From positions 62,001-126,000 of the forward strand of contig NZ_QLNV01000007.1 of NCBI RefSeq assembly GCF_003285545.1: a stretch of DNA of 64,000 nucleotides, given 5' to 3'. Under the pieces are notes generated by a model. It was given only the letters and a program-made list of their open reading frames with translations. It was not told the DNA's origin and did no database searches. This document shows, piece by piece, positions 47,304 to 54,751 of the stretch. This DNA is from Sinomicrobium soli (GTDB lineage: Bacteria; Bacteroidota; Bacteroidia; Flavobacteriales; Flavobacteriaceae). Both the position numbers and the translations under genes were made by a program. Every line of letters begins with the position of its first letter. Within the stretch, counting starts at the first letter, position 1.

Positions 47304-47978
47304 GTGTTTAATTCCTTTTATGAAAAAATACACCGGATAGAGAAAAGGATGAATTCCGTTTCAGGCAGAAGGGCTAAACAGTTCGTAGTTATTTGGATTA
47401 TATCAGCTCTAATTCTTCTGGGTTATAGTGTTTTTAACCTGGATTTTATGTCTGTTTGGTTAAGAACTATTGTTTTACTTGTCTTATTGCTTTTCGTCTT
47501 TAGCTATTTTATCATATTAGGCTATAAGCAATACAAAAGGAAACACGCTAAAGAAGCAGTAAACCTCCCCGATACCTCCGATACTACTTTGAATATAAAC
47601 CAGACGGAAATCCTGATAAACTTCCTCAAAAAATGGTTTAGTTCACCAAAGGGTTCTGATGCCCTGGAAAACGACCTGAAAAATCTTTTAGAATTAAACC
47701 TGGCGAATATAGAAGACGGCGGCCTGATCTCCGAGGCCAACAAGAAAATAGACATCGGGAGAATTCTTTTTCAAATTGCCCATATCGGGATTTGGGATGA
47801 AGAAGACATAAAAAAGATTTACAGCAAGAGTATCATTTCCCATAACCGGAGCATCAATGCTTTTAAGGACAATACTTTCAACGATCATAAAAACAGCTTA
47901 AAAGAGAAGAAAAAGCTCTATACTAAAGATAGTATTGATATTCCCAAAATATTAAGTATCGAGAGGCCCCCGCTTTGA
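47304..47978 (+). CDS. Hypothetical protein with two membrane helices
   Basis: 224 residues from a GTG start 4 nt after the integrase stop; an ATG 16 codons later is an alternative. Two adjacent membrane helices (about 30-75: FVVIWIISALILLGYSVF and TIVLLVLLLFVFSYFIILGY) are followed by a soluble, highly charged domain. Tail residues 90-224 include TEILINFLKKWFSSPKG. Probably co-transcribed with the integrase. No family recognised. Confidence 0.65.
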   Translation: MFNSFYEKIHRIEKRMNSVSGRRAKQFVVIWIISALILLGYSVFNLDFMSVWLRTIVLLVLLLFVFSYFIILGYKQYKRKHAKEAVNLPDTSDTTLNINQTEILINFLKKWFSSPKGSDALENDLKNLLELNLANIEDGGLISEANKKIDIGRILFQIAHIGIWDEEDIKKIYSKSIISHNRSINAFKDNTFNDHKNSLKEKKKLYTKDSIDIPKILSIERPPL

Positions 47979-48109
47979 TCTAATTGTTTTTACTTGTTTA
48001 TTTTGGTTTTTGATCCTCCCTGTTATTTCATGCTATAATTTTGTTTTCAGGAATTCTACGAAAAGAAAACAAAGGCCTTTGTTCATTAGTAATTTAAAAC
48101 TTTACGATA

Positions 48110-48397
48110 ATGAACAATCTCGAATTAGAAGAGCGCCTGGAAAGAATTGAAAAACTTCTTGCGTTCAACAAACGTGTCCTGACTTTCGATGAAGCCTGTG
48201 ACTATACAGGCATTTCAAAAAGCTATCTCTATAAGCTAACTTCAGAGAACAGAATCCCTTTTTCCAAACCCAATGGTAAAGTGATTTTCTTTGAAAGGGA
48301 AAAGCTCGAAAACTGGCTGTTGAGAAACCACAGGAGATCCCGACAGGAAACAAAGGATGAAGCACTGTCCCATGTCCTGAAGAACAAAAAAGTCTGA
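48110..48397 (+). CDS. Helix-turn-helix (excisionase-like) DNA-binding protein
   Basis: 95 residues with a winged-helix HTH_17/MerR-type fold: VLTFDEACDYTGISKSYLYKLTSENRIPFSKPNGKVIFFEREKLENWL in pieces, preceded by a short coiled coil (LEERLERIEKLLAF). This is the small HTH protein that usually lies between integrase and replication genes in Bacteroidota mobilizable elements and may act as recombination directionality factor or regulator. Confidence 0.88.
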   Translation: MNNLELEERLERIEKLLAFNKRVLTFDEACDYTGISKSYLYKLTSENRIPFSKPNGKVIFFEREKLENWLLRNHRRSRQETKDEALSHVLKNKKV

Positions 48398-48484
48398 AAT
48401 CCACTCCCTACCCTCTTAGACTTTATTATTCAATTTTTAGCTTGAACCAAAACTGTAAAAAATACGGTTTTTAAATCCACTGAT

Positions 48485-49690
48485 ATGGATAAGATACCCT
48501 ATAGACGCATCGGCACTACCTATTGGAAGGATATTGAACGTCCCCTCATTTCAGGGGACTTCATATCCATCATGGTTCGGTGGAACAAGGAAACAATTAT
48601 TGCAGATCACGGGAAAACCTATCTATCAAAGGTTCCGAAGTTTGACGGGTTTTGTTGCATTCCTGAACACATTAATCATCGACAGATCATTGGCAATTCA
48701 TATAATACCTATCACGAATTACCGGTACAGCCCCAACAGGGGAAATGCCCGGTATCGTTGAGTTTTATAGCACATATTTTCGGGGAACAGGCCGAACTGG
48801 GACTGGACTATCTAAAGATCATCTACGAGAAGCCTTCACAGATACTCCCGATCCTATGCCTGGTAAGCAAAGAACGAGGTACAGGGAAAAGCACCTTTAT
48901 CAAATGGCTTAAAGCCATATTCGGTCAGAATATGACCTACATCAAGGGAGATAGTTTTTCATCCCAGTTCAATGCTGATTGGGTTTCGAAAGTCATTGTA
49001 GCAGTTGACGAGGTTTTCTTTGATAAAAAGGAGATCACGGAACGATTAAAATATTTGAGTACGACCGACAAGGACAAAATAGAAGCCAAAGGTAAGGATC
49101 GCGAGGAAATTGAGTTTTTTGGCAAGTTTATCCTTTGCAGCAACAACGAAGACACCTTTATTCTCATTGATTCCGACGAAATACGCTTTTGGGTACGGAA
49201 AGTTCCACCTTTTGAAACGGAAGACACCGAATATTTACACAAACTCATCAAAGAAATACCGGCTTTTTTGCAACACCTTATCGACCGGCCCTATGCTACT
49301 AAAAAGAAAACCCGAATGTGGTTTACCCCGGAACAGATCAAGACCAGGGCACTTCAAAAACTGGTTTGGTTAAACAACAATGCGATAGAAAGGGAAATGG
49401 TGCTCCTACTCTATGAAATGTTTGAGGCCACCGGGACTGACGAACTGAAAATCACGCCAAGGGAGATCGTGTCAAACCTGAGTAAAGTCAGGCGTAAAAA
49501 CTTTGAACCCAACGACATCAGGAAAATCCTGAAAAACAAATGGGAACTGACACCTTCGGACAACTCAAATTCCTACCCGGGGTATGAGTTTACCAGTTAC
49601 GGTGAGTTCGCCCAAATCAGTCGTGTGGGCCGATATTTTACTGTTGAAAGAAAAAAGATTTACAGAATTTTTGATGAAATGATGAATTAA
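48485..49690 (+). CDS. Primase-associated helicase/ATPase of a mobile element (DUF5906-like)
   Basis: 401 residues. A P-loop is at about residues 120-140 (CLVSKERGTGKSTFIKWLKAIFG in pieces) and a Walker B at about 172-178 (VIVAVDEVFF), followed by the sensor-like KFILCSNNEDTFILID. This fits the superfamily-3-type helicases of phage and plasmid replication (DUF5906/D5-like). The C-terminal region (ITPREIVSNLSKVRRKNFEPNDIRKIL) looks like a winged helix. It precedes the Toprim primase, with iteron-like repeats between. Confidence 0.82.
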   Translation: MDKIPYRRIGTTYWKDIERPLISGDFISIMVRWNKETIIADHGKTYLSKVPKFDGFCCIPEHINHRQIIGNSYNTYHELPVQPQQGKCPVSLSFIAHIFGEQAELGLDYLKIIYEKPSQILPILCLVSKERGTGKSTFIKWLKAIFGQNMTYIKGDSFSSQFNADWVSKVIVAVDEVFFDKKEITERLKYLSTTDKDKIEAKGKDREEIEFFGKFILCSNNEDTFILIDSDEIRFWVRKVPPFETEDTEYLHKLIKEIPAFLQHLIDRPYATKKKTRMWFTPEQIKTRALQKLVWLNNNAIEREMVLLLYEMFEATGTDELKITPREIVSNLSKVRRKNFEPNDIRKILKNKWELTPSDNSNSYPGYEFTSYGEFAQISRVGRYFTVERKKIYRIFDEMMN

Positions 49691-49878
49691 AGACTTAACA
49701 AAATGAAAATCAGAAAAATAACTCTTCATCAAAGTTTCATCAAACGTTCATCAAAATGGAAACCCGATCAAAAATGATGAAGATTTAAAATTGAGTTTGA
49801 TGAATGATGAAAAAATGATAAAGCCTGAAACACCTGTAAAATCAACAGCTCCGAAAGGATTTTCATCATTTCATCAAA
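49670..49878. repeat. Iteron-like cluster of TTCATCAAA (possible replication origin)
   Basis: TTCATCAAA occurs at 49725, 49736 and 49747, an exact 11-bp period. A further direct copy lies at 49870-49878, and inverted copies TTTGATGAA at 49670-49678 and 49796-49804. The gap between helicase and primase genes is AT-rich, as expected for an iteron origin. Confidence 0.6.
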
Positions 49879-49903
49879 ATTTTCACCACATAAAACCCGA
49901 CAC

Positions 49904-50764
49904 ATGAAAAAGCAACAATTAACCTGTGAAAGCGCCCGGAATTTTTCCTGTCTGGAAGCCTTGCGCAATCTCGGGCACTTTCCCGTACGGAAAACGGAGA
50001 AAGAAGCCTGGTTCCTGAGTCCGCTCAGGTCAGAAACCCAGGCCTCTTTAAAAGTGTCTCTACCATTAAACAGATGGTACGATCACGGTGCCGGTATTGG
50101 CGGTAACGTGATCGATCTCGTTTGCCTTATCAACCAATGTTCAGTCAAGGAAGCTCTGGCCATACTGGATCGGGAGAATATTTCTTTTTCTTTTCAGCAA
50201 CCGGCATCTCCGGAAAAAGATCACGGAATTGCAATTATCCAAACCAAACGTATTAGCCATCCTGCTTTACTTCAATATCTGAAATCAAGGAGTATTAAGT
50301 ACCAAACAGCTCACCATTATTGTGACGAAGTACATTACGCCCTTAACGGAAAAAGGTATTTTGCTATGGGCCTTAAAAATATTTCCGGCGGTTATGAGCT
50401 GAGAAATAAGTTCTATAAAAACAGTTCTTCACCAAAAGACATCACCCTAATCAAGTATAATCAAACAAACCTGGTCATTTGTGAAGGTATGTTTGATATG
50501 CTTTCCCTATTAAGTTACAATCCTTCTATCCGGGAAAAAGCTAATGTGTTGGTTTTAAATTCTATTTCATTTGCCGGAAAAATTGAAAAATACCTGCAAT
50601 CCTACACCTGTATTGAACTTTATTTGGATCGTGATGCCGCAGGTATAAAAACGACTGAATTTTTATTAAAACAAAATCCAAAGTGTATTGATATGTCCCT
50701 GTTGTATAAAGGATTTACTGATGTCAACGAATGGTGGGTGACTCAACAGCAACTATCCGGCTGA
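49904..50764 (+). CDS. Toprim-domain DNA primase of a mobile element
   Basis: 286 residues. N-terminal part resembles the CHC2-type zinc-finger primase domain (FLSPLRSETQASLKVSLPLNRWYDHGAGIGGNVIDLVCL in pieces) though the zinc ligands are mostly absent. The C-terminal Toprim domain shows LVICEGMFDMLSLL with the catalytic Glu and IELYLDRDAAG with the metal-binding D-x-D. Typical of mobilizable Bacteroidota elements, and probably starts replication at the nearby iteron cluster. Confidence 0.85.
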   Translation: MKKQQLTCESARNFSCLEALRNLGHFPVRKTEKEAWFLSPLRSETQASLKVSLPLNRWYDHGAGIGGNVIDLVCLINQCSVKEALAILDRENISFSFQQPASPEKDHGIAIIQTKRISHPALLQYLKSRSIKYQTAHHYCDEVHYALNGKRYFAMGLKNISGGYELRNKFYKNSSSPKDITLIKYNQTNLVICEGMFDMLSLLSYNPSIREKANVLVLNSISFAGKIEKYLQSYTCIELYLDRDAAGIKTTEFLLKQNPKCIDMSLLYKGFTDVNEWWVTQQQLSG

Positions 50765-50774
50765 GTAGGAATTT

Positions 50775-50832
50775 CGAGATGTGTTTTTGTTGCCACAAAA
50801 ACAATCTCGCTTTGCTCCCGAAGGTCGCAAAG
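50775..50832. other. Two adjacent hairpins upstream of mob genes, candidate oriT
   Basis: First hairpin: CGAGAT plus TGTTTTTGT pair with ACAAAAACA plus ATCTCG around a TGCC loop (50775-50809; one bulged G). Second: CTTTGC and GCAAAG (50810-50832). They lie in the 145-nt gap between primase and mobilization genes, where relaxase nick sites are commonly found. A nic site cannot be identified from sequence alone. Confidence 0.45.
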
Positions 50833-50909
50833 AGGGTTTCTGCCTGCGGCATTCCGTTTGCAAAAATGTTTAAAGCCCGAATTTCATTTCGACAGGATTA
50901 TACTTAAAG

Positions 50910-51227
50910 GTGAAAAGAAAAAGCAAACATAATAAAACCACCTATATTAAATTTCGCTGCACACAGTACGAAAAAAAGCTGCTGCGTATCAAAGCCAAAA
51001 GAGCCGGTTTGAGTATAAGTGCTTATTGCCGTATGGCCGTTATGGAAGACCGGATTGTGGAACGATTAACCGAAGAACAACTGGAGGCCTATAAAATGCT
51101 GGTACAGTACCACAACAATTTTAAACGCATTAGTAATATGTTCCGCAAACGAAACCCCAGACTGGCCGATGAAGTGCTCCGGTTGGCCCAGGAGATAAAA
51201 ACACACCTCTATAATTTTAAAAAATGA
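50910..51227 (+). CDS. MobC-like relaxosome accessory protein
   Basis: 105 residues from a GTG start. Ribbon-helix-helix-like N-terminus (YIKFRCTQYEKKLLRIKAKRAGLSISAYCRMAVM in pieces) followed by a helical tail (YHNNFKRISNMFRKRNPRLADEVL) matching the MobC family that binds oriT beside the relaxase. Its stop codon overlaps the relaxase start (ATGA). Confidence 0.85.
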   Translation: MKRKSKHNKTTYIKFRCTQYEKKLLRIKAKRAGLSISAYCRMAVMEDRIVERLTEEQLEAYKMLVQYHNNFKRISNMFRKRNPRLADEVLRLAQEIKTHLYNFKK

Positions 51228-52099
51228 TCGGTAAAGGACAGGCCATAGCACATACGCAGGCTTCCATACAATACGGATGGAACCAGGAAAAGAATGCCGA
51301 AATCGTCTATACCCAAAACCTTTGTGGAGATAACCCAAAGGAGGTGACCAAAGAATTTCAAATGATACAGCAGATGAATGTACGTTGTGAAAAAAACACC
51401 CTGAGTTTTGTGCTTAGTCCTACTATTGAAGATGGCCAAACGTTAAGCCGGGAAGATCTGGAAGAACTTACCGATACTTTTATGAAAGAAATGGAATTAG
51501 GCGAACGGCAGGCTATTGCCTTTGTGCACCGGGATAAAGCCCATACCCATATTCATTTATATGTGAATCGAATTGATTTCCAGGGCAAGGCTTATAAGGA
51601 TAATTATATCGGCAAGCGAAGCCAGCAGGCCGCCGAACGAACAGCCCGACAATTACAACTCACCACGGTGCGGGAAGTACAGGAAGAAAAGACCATGGCT
51701 TTAAAACCTATCCGACAGGAGATCAAAACCATCCATGAAATGGTAATGCGGGAACAGCGTCCCCGGGACTTTGACCAGTATATCCAACTCATGCAACAAA
51801 ACCGGGTCAAAGTAACCCCTTATATCAATAAATCCGACCAGTTACAGGGGTTCCGATTTCAGTACAAATCTTATAACCTGAAGGGAAGCGAAGTGCACCG
51901 GGATATGTCCGGAGGAAAACTGGCCATGGCCATTTCCCAGAACCAACGGTTCGGCCAAAAACTGATACAGAACAACCAGGTAAAACTCATGGGTAAAGCT
52001 GTGGAACTAAGCAGTAATATTACGGTCAAAATTGCTAAAGAGCTGGCAAAACAAGTCGCCAAAAGGGCTATGGATACAGGTTTCGGAATGGGATATTAA
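51224..52099 (+). CDS. Relaxase/mobilization nuclease (MobA/VirD2 type)
   Basis: 291 residues. The metal-binding histidine triad is in HTHIHLYVNR at about residues 107-116 (His107, His109, His111); the N-terminal region TQASIQYGW contains the conserved relaxase start, where Tyr17 may be the nicking residue. A short C-terminal helical region lacks a primase or helicase domain, so the element depends on a conjugative helper. Overlaps mobC by 4 nt. Confidence 0.92.
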   Translation: MIGKGQAIAHTQASIQYGWNQEKNAEIVYTQNLCGDNPKEVTKEFQMIQQMNVRCEKNTLSFVLSPTIEDGQTLSREDLEELTDTFMKEMELGERQAIAFVHRDKAHTHIHLYVNRIDFQGKAYKDNYIGKRSQQAAERTARQLQLTTVREVQEEKTMALKPIRQEIKTIHEMVMREQRPRDFDQYIQLMQQNRVKVTPYINKSDQLQGFRFQYKSYNLKGSEVHRDMSGGKLAMAISQNQRFGQKLIQNNQVKLMGKAVELSSNITVKIAKELAKQVAKRAMDTGFGMGY

Positions 52100-52110
52100 A
52101 AACAAACGTT

Positions 52111-52545
52111 ATGGGAAAATTAGAAGAAATCGCAGAACTATTAACCGAAGAAATCCACGGGTTTAATGTGTCCATTGATCGACTGGAAGAGCTGTCGGAA
52201 TATCTCGGAGATATCAAAGTCAAGGCGGATGCTACGGAAGTGGAACACCTATTAAAAGAGCACCTCAATAAACACCAAGAATTACAATCGCGTCATGACG
52301 AGAATTTAACCGAGGTGTATAAAGCGGTAAAGGGTACTTACCGGCTTCCCCGTTGGCTGGTGATTTCTTTTATTGTAGTACATGCACTTACGTTAGCCTC
52401 TATAATTTATAGTGTACATCTTCATAACAAAAAAAAGTACTGGGAGGAAAAATATGAAGGTATCAGAGGGCATTATCATTATTTTATGGAAGACAACCCG
52501 GAAGTGAGAACACAGTATGAAAAATGGATACGAGAAGAAAAATAA
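52111..52545 (+). CDS. Small membrane protein of the mobilization region, unknown
   Basis: 144 residues: acidic coiled-coil-like N-terminus (residues 1-75, IAELLTEEIHGFNVSIDRLEEL), one membrane helix (about 91-110, WLVISFIVVHALTLASIIYSV) and a short basic and aromatic tail. It starts 11 nt after the relaxase stop and is probably in the mob operon. Similar small proteins accompany MobA in Bacteroidota elements; no function is known to me. Confidence 0.65.
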   Translation: MGKLEEIAELLTEEIHGFNVSIDRLEELSEYLGDIKVKADATEVEHLLKEHLNKHQELQSRHDENLTEVYKAVKGTYRLPRWLVISFIVVHALTLASIIYSVHLHNKKKYWEEKYEGIRGHYHYFMEDNPEVRTQYEKWIREEK

Positions 52546-52644
52546 CCGCGCAACATAGGTTAGTTCGGTAAGGATTTGGGGGCTTTTTGGATAGGGCCTT
52601 CCCTATGACCTGGGCAAAAAAGCTATCTATGGGACATTCCCTTT

Positions 52645-52652
52645 GTTTATCG
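52645..52652 (+). repeat. Target-site duplication copy TGTTTATC, left of IS256
   Basis: Directly abuts the IS left end at 52653. The partner copy is not at 53992 but in reverse complement (GATAAACA) at 56770-56777, beside the isolated IS right end. Confidence 0.6.
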
Positions 52653-52714
52653 AGGGTGTAAACTGAACTCTGTCTGAATAGATTTTAATTGTTAATTTTA
52701 TTCAGACAATAATT

Positions 52715-53980
52715 ATGAGCAACAAAGCACAATCAGATTTAGAGAAAAAGATCCTTGAACAGTTTATGTCGGGGAAGAACCTCTTCGGGGAAGGCGGCGC
52801 CTTAGCCCCGATGTTAAAGAACGTGATCGAGAAGGCCCTGGAAGCCGAGATGGATGCCCATCTTGATGATCAGGAGCGCACCAAAGGCAATAAGCGCAAT
52901 GGTAAGGGTAAAAAGACCCTTAAGAGCCGTTTTGGTAGTTTTGATATTGATACCCCCGAAGATCGGCAAAGTAGCTTTGAGCCTGTCCTTGTGAAGAAGC
53001 GTCAGACCATTCTTGCCGATCAGCTCTCCGATAAGATCATCGGGCTTTACGGCCTCGGAATGAGTTACCGGGACATCTCTGCCCACATCAAAGAGATGTA
53101 CGATACCGATATCTCTCATACGGTATTAAGCCAAATTACCGATAGGATCATACCGGAGGTTAAAGCCTGGCAAAACCGCCCTTTAGAGCCCCTGTATTGC
53201 ATCGTATGGTTAGATGCCATGCACTACAAGGTTAAGGTAGATGGACGCATCGAGCACAAGGCATTATACAATATCCTTGGAGTCAACAAAGAAGGTTATA
53301 AAGAAGTGCTGGGGATGTATATCTCCGAGAGTGAAGGGGCCAACTTCTGGCTTCAGGTACTCACGGATTTACAACAGCGTGGATTGGAAGATATCCTGAT
53401 CGCCTGCACGGATAACCTTAAAGGCTTTACAGAAGCGATTTTGAGCGTTTTCCCCAAGACCCAGGTGCAAAAGTGTATTGTACACCAGATCCGTAATTCC
53501 TTGAAGTATATCGCTTCCAAAGATCAAAAGGAATTTTTAAAAGACTTAAAGCGGGTTTACCGGGCCACCAATAAACAGGTGGCCGAAGACGAACTGTTGA
53601 ACCTGGAAGAAAAATGGGGTCAAAAATATCCTGTAGTGATCGAGAGCTGGCAACGTAATTGGGAAGAACTTTCACAGTATTTTGAGTACACCGAACCGAT
53701 TCGCAAGATCATTTACACCACCAATGCCGTAGAGGGCTTCCACCGCCAGGTGCGTAAGGTGACCAAGACCAAAGGAGCCTTTACCAACGATATGGCTCTG
53801 CTAAAGCTGGTGTATCTGGCCACCAAAAATATCGAGAAGAAATGGACCAGCCCCTTGCAAAATTGGAGTTTGACCATCCAGCAATTATACATTAAATTTG
53901 GGAACCGGATTCCCCTGGATTTAGCGGCCTCCCCTTCGGGGGGTACCCCCCGAAGGGGAGAACAATCAGACAGAGTTTAA
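52715..53980 (+). CDS. IS256 (Mutator) family transposase
   Basis: 421 residues. Catalytic region LYCIVWLDAMHYKVKVDGR with the first Asp, IACTDNLKGFTEAI with the second, and CIVHQIRNSLKYI plus TTNAVEGFHRQVRKVTKTKGAF with the Glu: the DDE set is complete. The usual end (YIKFGNRIPLDL) is followed by an unusual tail (AASPSGGTPRRGEQSDRV) encoded by the palindromic IS right end, so the normal stop has been read past or lost. Likely active or recently active. Confidence 0.95.
   Translation: MSNKAQSDLEKKILEQFMSGKNLFGEGGALAPMLKNVIEKALEAEMDAHLDDQERTKGNKRNGKGKKTLKSRFGSFDIDTPEDRQSSFEPVLVKKRQTILADQLSDKIIGLYGLGMSYRDISAHIKEMYDTDISHTVLSQITDRIIPEVKAWQNRPLEPLYCIVWLDAMHYKVKVDGRIEHKALYNILGVNKEGYKEVLGMYISESEGANFWLQVLTDLQQRGLEDILIACTDNLKGFTEAILSVFPKTQVQKCIVHQIRNSLKYIASKDQKEFLKDLKRVYRATNKQVAEDELLNLEEKWGQKYPVVIESWQRNWEELSQYFEYTEPIRKIIYTTNAVEGFHRQVRKVTKTKGAFTNDMALLKLVYLATKNIEKKWTSPLQNWSLTIQQLYIKFGNRIPLDLAASPSGGTPRRGEQSDRV
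53929..53960. repeat. 32-bp perfect palindrome in the IS256 right end
   Basis: CTCCCCTTCGGGGGGT followed by its exact mirror ACCCCCCGAAGGGGAG. A second copy with the stem pair changed on both sides is at 56809-56840. Confidence 0.9.
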
Positions 53981-54045
53981 TTTACAGACCCCGGAAGAGA
54001 TACTTATTTCCGTTTTACACCCTCTTAGACGAGCGTCAGCGAGGT

Positions 54046-54321
54046 TTATTTCGTCTTTAATTCTTTGATGTACTTATCTACATTAATTTCTAACTCAAGT
54101 AGAGTTATTGTCTTTAAATCCAATGCCTTGGCCAAAAGGATTAATTTATCTAAGGTAGGGTTTGCTTCTCCTCTTTCAACAGTCCCTATGAAGAATTTGG
54201 TTAAACCAGTATTACTGTCAGCGAGTTCTTGTTGAGAAATATGTTCTTTATCATACTCTTTACTTGGTATTTTTTCCCTAAGTTCTAATAAATACTTCCC
54301 AAGTTTTTCCTTTTCAGTCAC
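54046..54321 (-). CDS. XRE-family helix-turn-helix regulator
   Basis: 91 residues from a GTG start. Helix-turn-helix core: ISQQELADSNTGLTKFFIGTVERGEANPTLDKLILLAKAL in pieces, with a short C-terminal extension that may dimerise. Divergent from the structured leader and sigma-dCas12f operon; a near-palindrome (54371-54392) lies between the two promoters, so this is a candidate repressor of the module. A C-terminal tail from LKTITLLELEINVDKYI onward has no known domain. Confidence 0.8.
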   Translation of the reverse strand: MTEKEKLGKYLLELREKIPSKEYDKEHISQQELADSNTGLTKFFIGTVERGEANPTLDKLILLAKALDLKTITLLELEINVDKYIKELKTK

Positions 54322-54370
54322 GCCTTTTTTTATTTGGAATCTTTAAATTTCTTACTTATCTCAAGAAATA

Positions 54371-54392
54371 ATGGTATGATATATCTTACCAT
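54371..54392. promoter_or_regulatory. Near-perfect 22-bp palindrome, candidate operator
   Basis: ATGGTATGATATATCTTACC continuing AT: arms ATGGTA and TACCAT and core GATATATC, symmetric except for one opposed T-T pair. Located between the divergent XRE gene and the TAAATTTG promoter. Confidence 0.55.
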
Positions 54393-54426
54393 TTATGATT
54401 TTTTATTATATTTGTATGGATTAATA

Positions 54427-54434
54427 TAAATTTG
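54427..54434 (+). promoter_or_regulatory. -7 element TAAATTTG of the sigma-dCas12f leader
   Basis: Exact TAnnTTTG match 35 nt right of the palindrome. Predicted transcript would start near 54440, giving a leader of about 310 nt before the sigma ATG. Confidence 0.5.
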
Positions 54435-54439
54435 CAATT

Positions 54440-54620
54440 CTTCAAATAGAAAATATTGGAAGCAATTGCTTTGAATCTCGAACAGAAAACTGGCACTTTT
54501 CATTTACAGCGAGAGGATAAGTAAGATTGCTCACGACCCGGGCGTGGGCTCTTTTATCGCTGTAAGGTATGCCAGTACCCCTGTTCGATAAGTAGAGTTC
54601 CACGCCCATCCATTTTCTAT
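54440..54620 (+). ncRNA. Highly structured leader or RNA upstream of the sigma gene
   Basis: Two long stems can form. Stem A: CGAACAG (54479-54485) with CTGTTCG (54581-54587), ACTGGCA (54489-54495) with TGCCAGT (54570-54576), TTACAGCGA (54504-54512) with TCGCTGTAA (54557-54565). Stem B: GGGCGTGG (54540-54547) with CCACGCCC (54600-54607), CTCT with AGAG (54594-54597), TTATCG with CGATAA (54586-54591). They share bases and so either exclude each other or form a pseudoknot. TCGCTGTAAGGTATGCC recalls the Cas12f tracrRNA core as I remember it. Either a tracr-like RNA or a regulatory leader; it contains the guide match at 54542. The remaining 54621-54751 has no clear signal. Confidence 0.6.
54542..54557 (+). 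other. Putative self-target of the guide (15/16 match)
   Basis: GCGTGGGCTCT followed by TTTAT here, and GCGTGGGCTCT followed by CTTAT at 56734-56749: one mismatch at position 12. The perfect 11 nt is the TAM-proximal end, where Cas12 enzymes need the best match. It lies 210 bp before the sigma start; the base just 5' is G. Confidence 0.6.
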
Positions 54621-54751
54621 CATGGGCTTTCTCAATAACTCTTCTTTTCTAAAGCAAAGGTTTCTGCATAAAATCACTATGAAGTCTTGCAAGGGAATTT
54701 GTTGCCCTAAGTATTCCAAAAGCAAAATCCATCTGTAAAACTTTATACCCT

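Larger units (their letters stand above)
52653..53991 (+). mobile_element. IS256-family insertion sequence
   Basis: Left end GAGGGTGTAAACTGAACTCT and right end (inverted) GGGTCTGTAAATTAAACTCT share an imperfect terminal inverted repeat of about 28 bp continuing into GTCTGA. It encloses one full transposase. The right end overlaps the transposase C-terminus and contains a 32-bp palindrome. The right flank (CGGAAGAG) does not match the left TGTTTATC, so the right side has been rearranged. An extra left-end-like piece, TTTTACACCCTC, lies at 54015-54026. Confidence 0.85.

Noticed and set aside
54411-54440. TTTGTATGGATTAATATAAA as a right-hand copy of the mnmE attachment site
   Set aside because: Only TTTGTAT and scattered bases agree with TTTTGTATCGGTAAATAA; it is better explained as promoter sequence.
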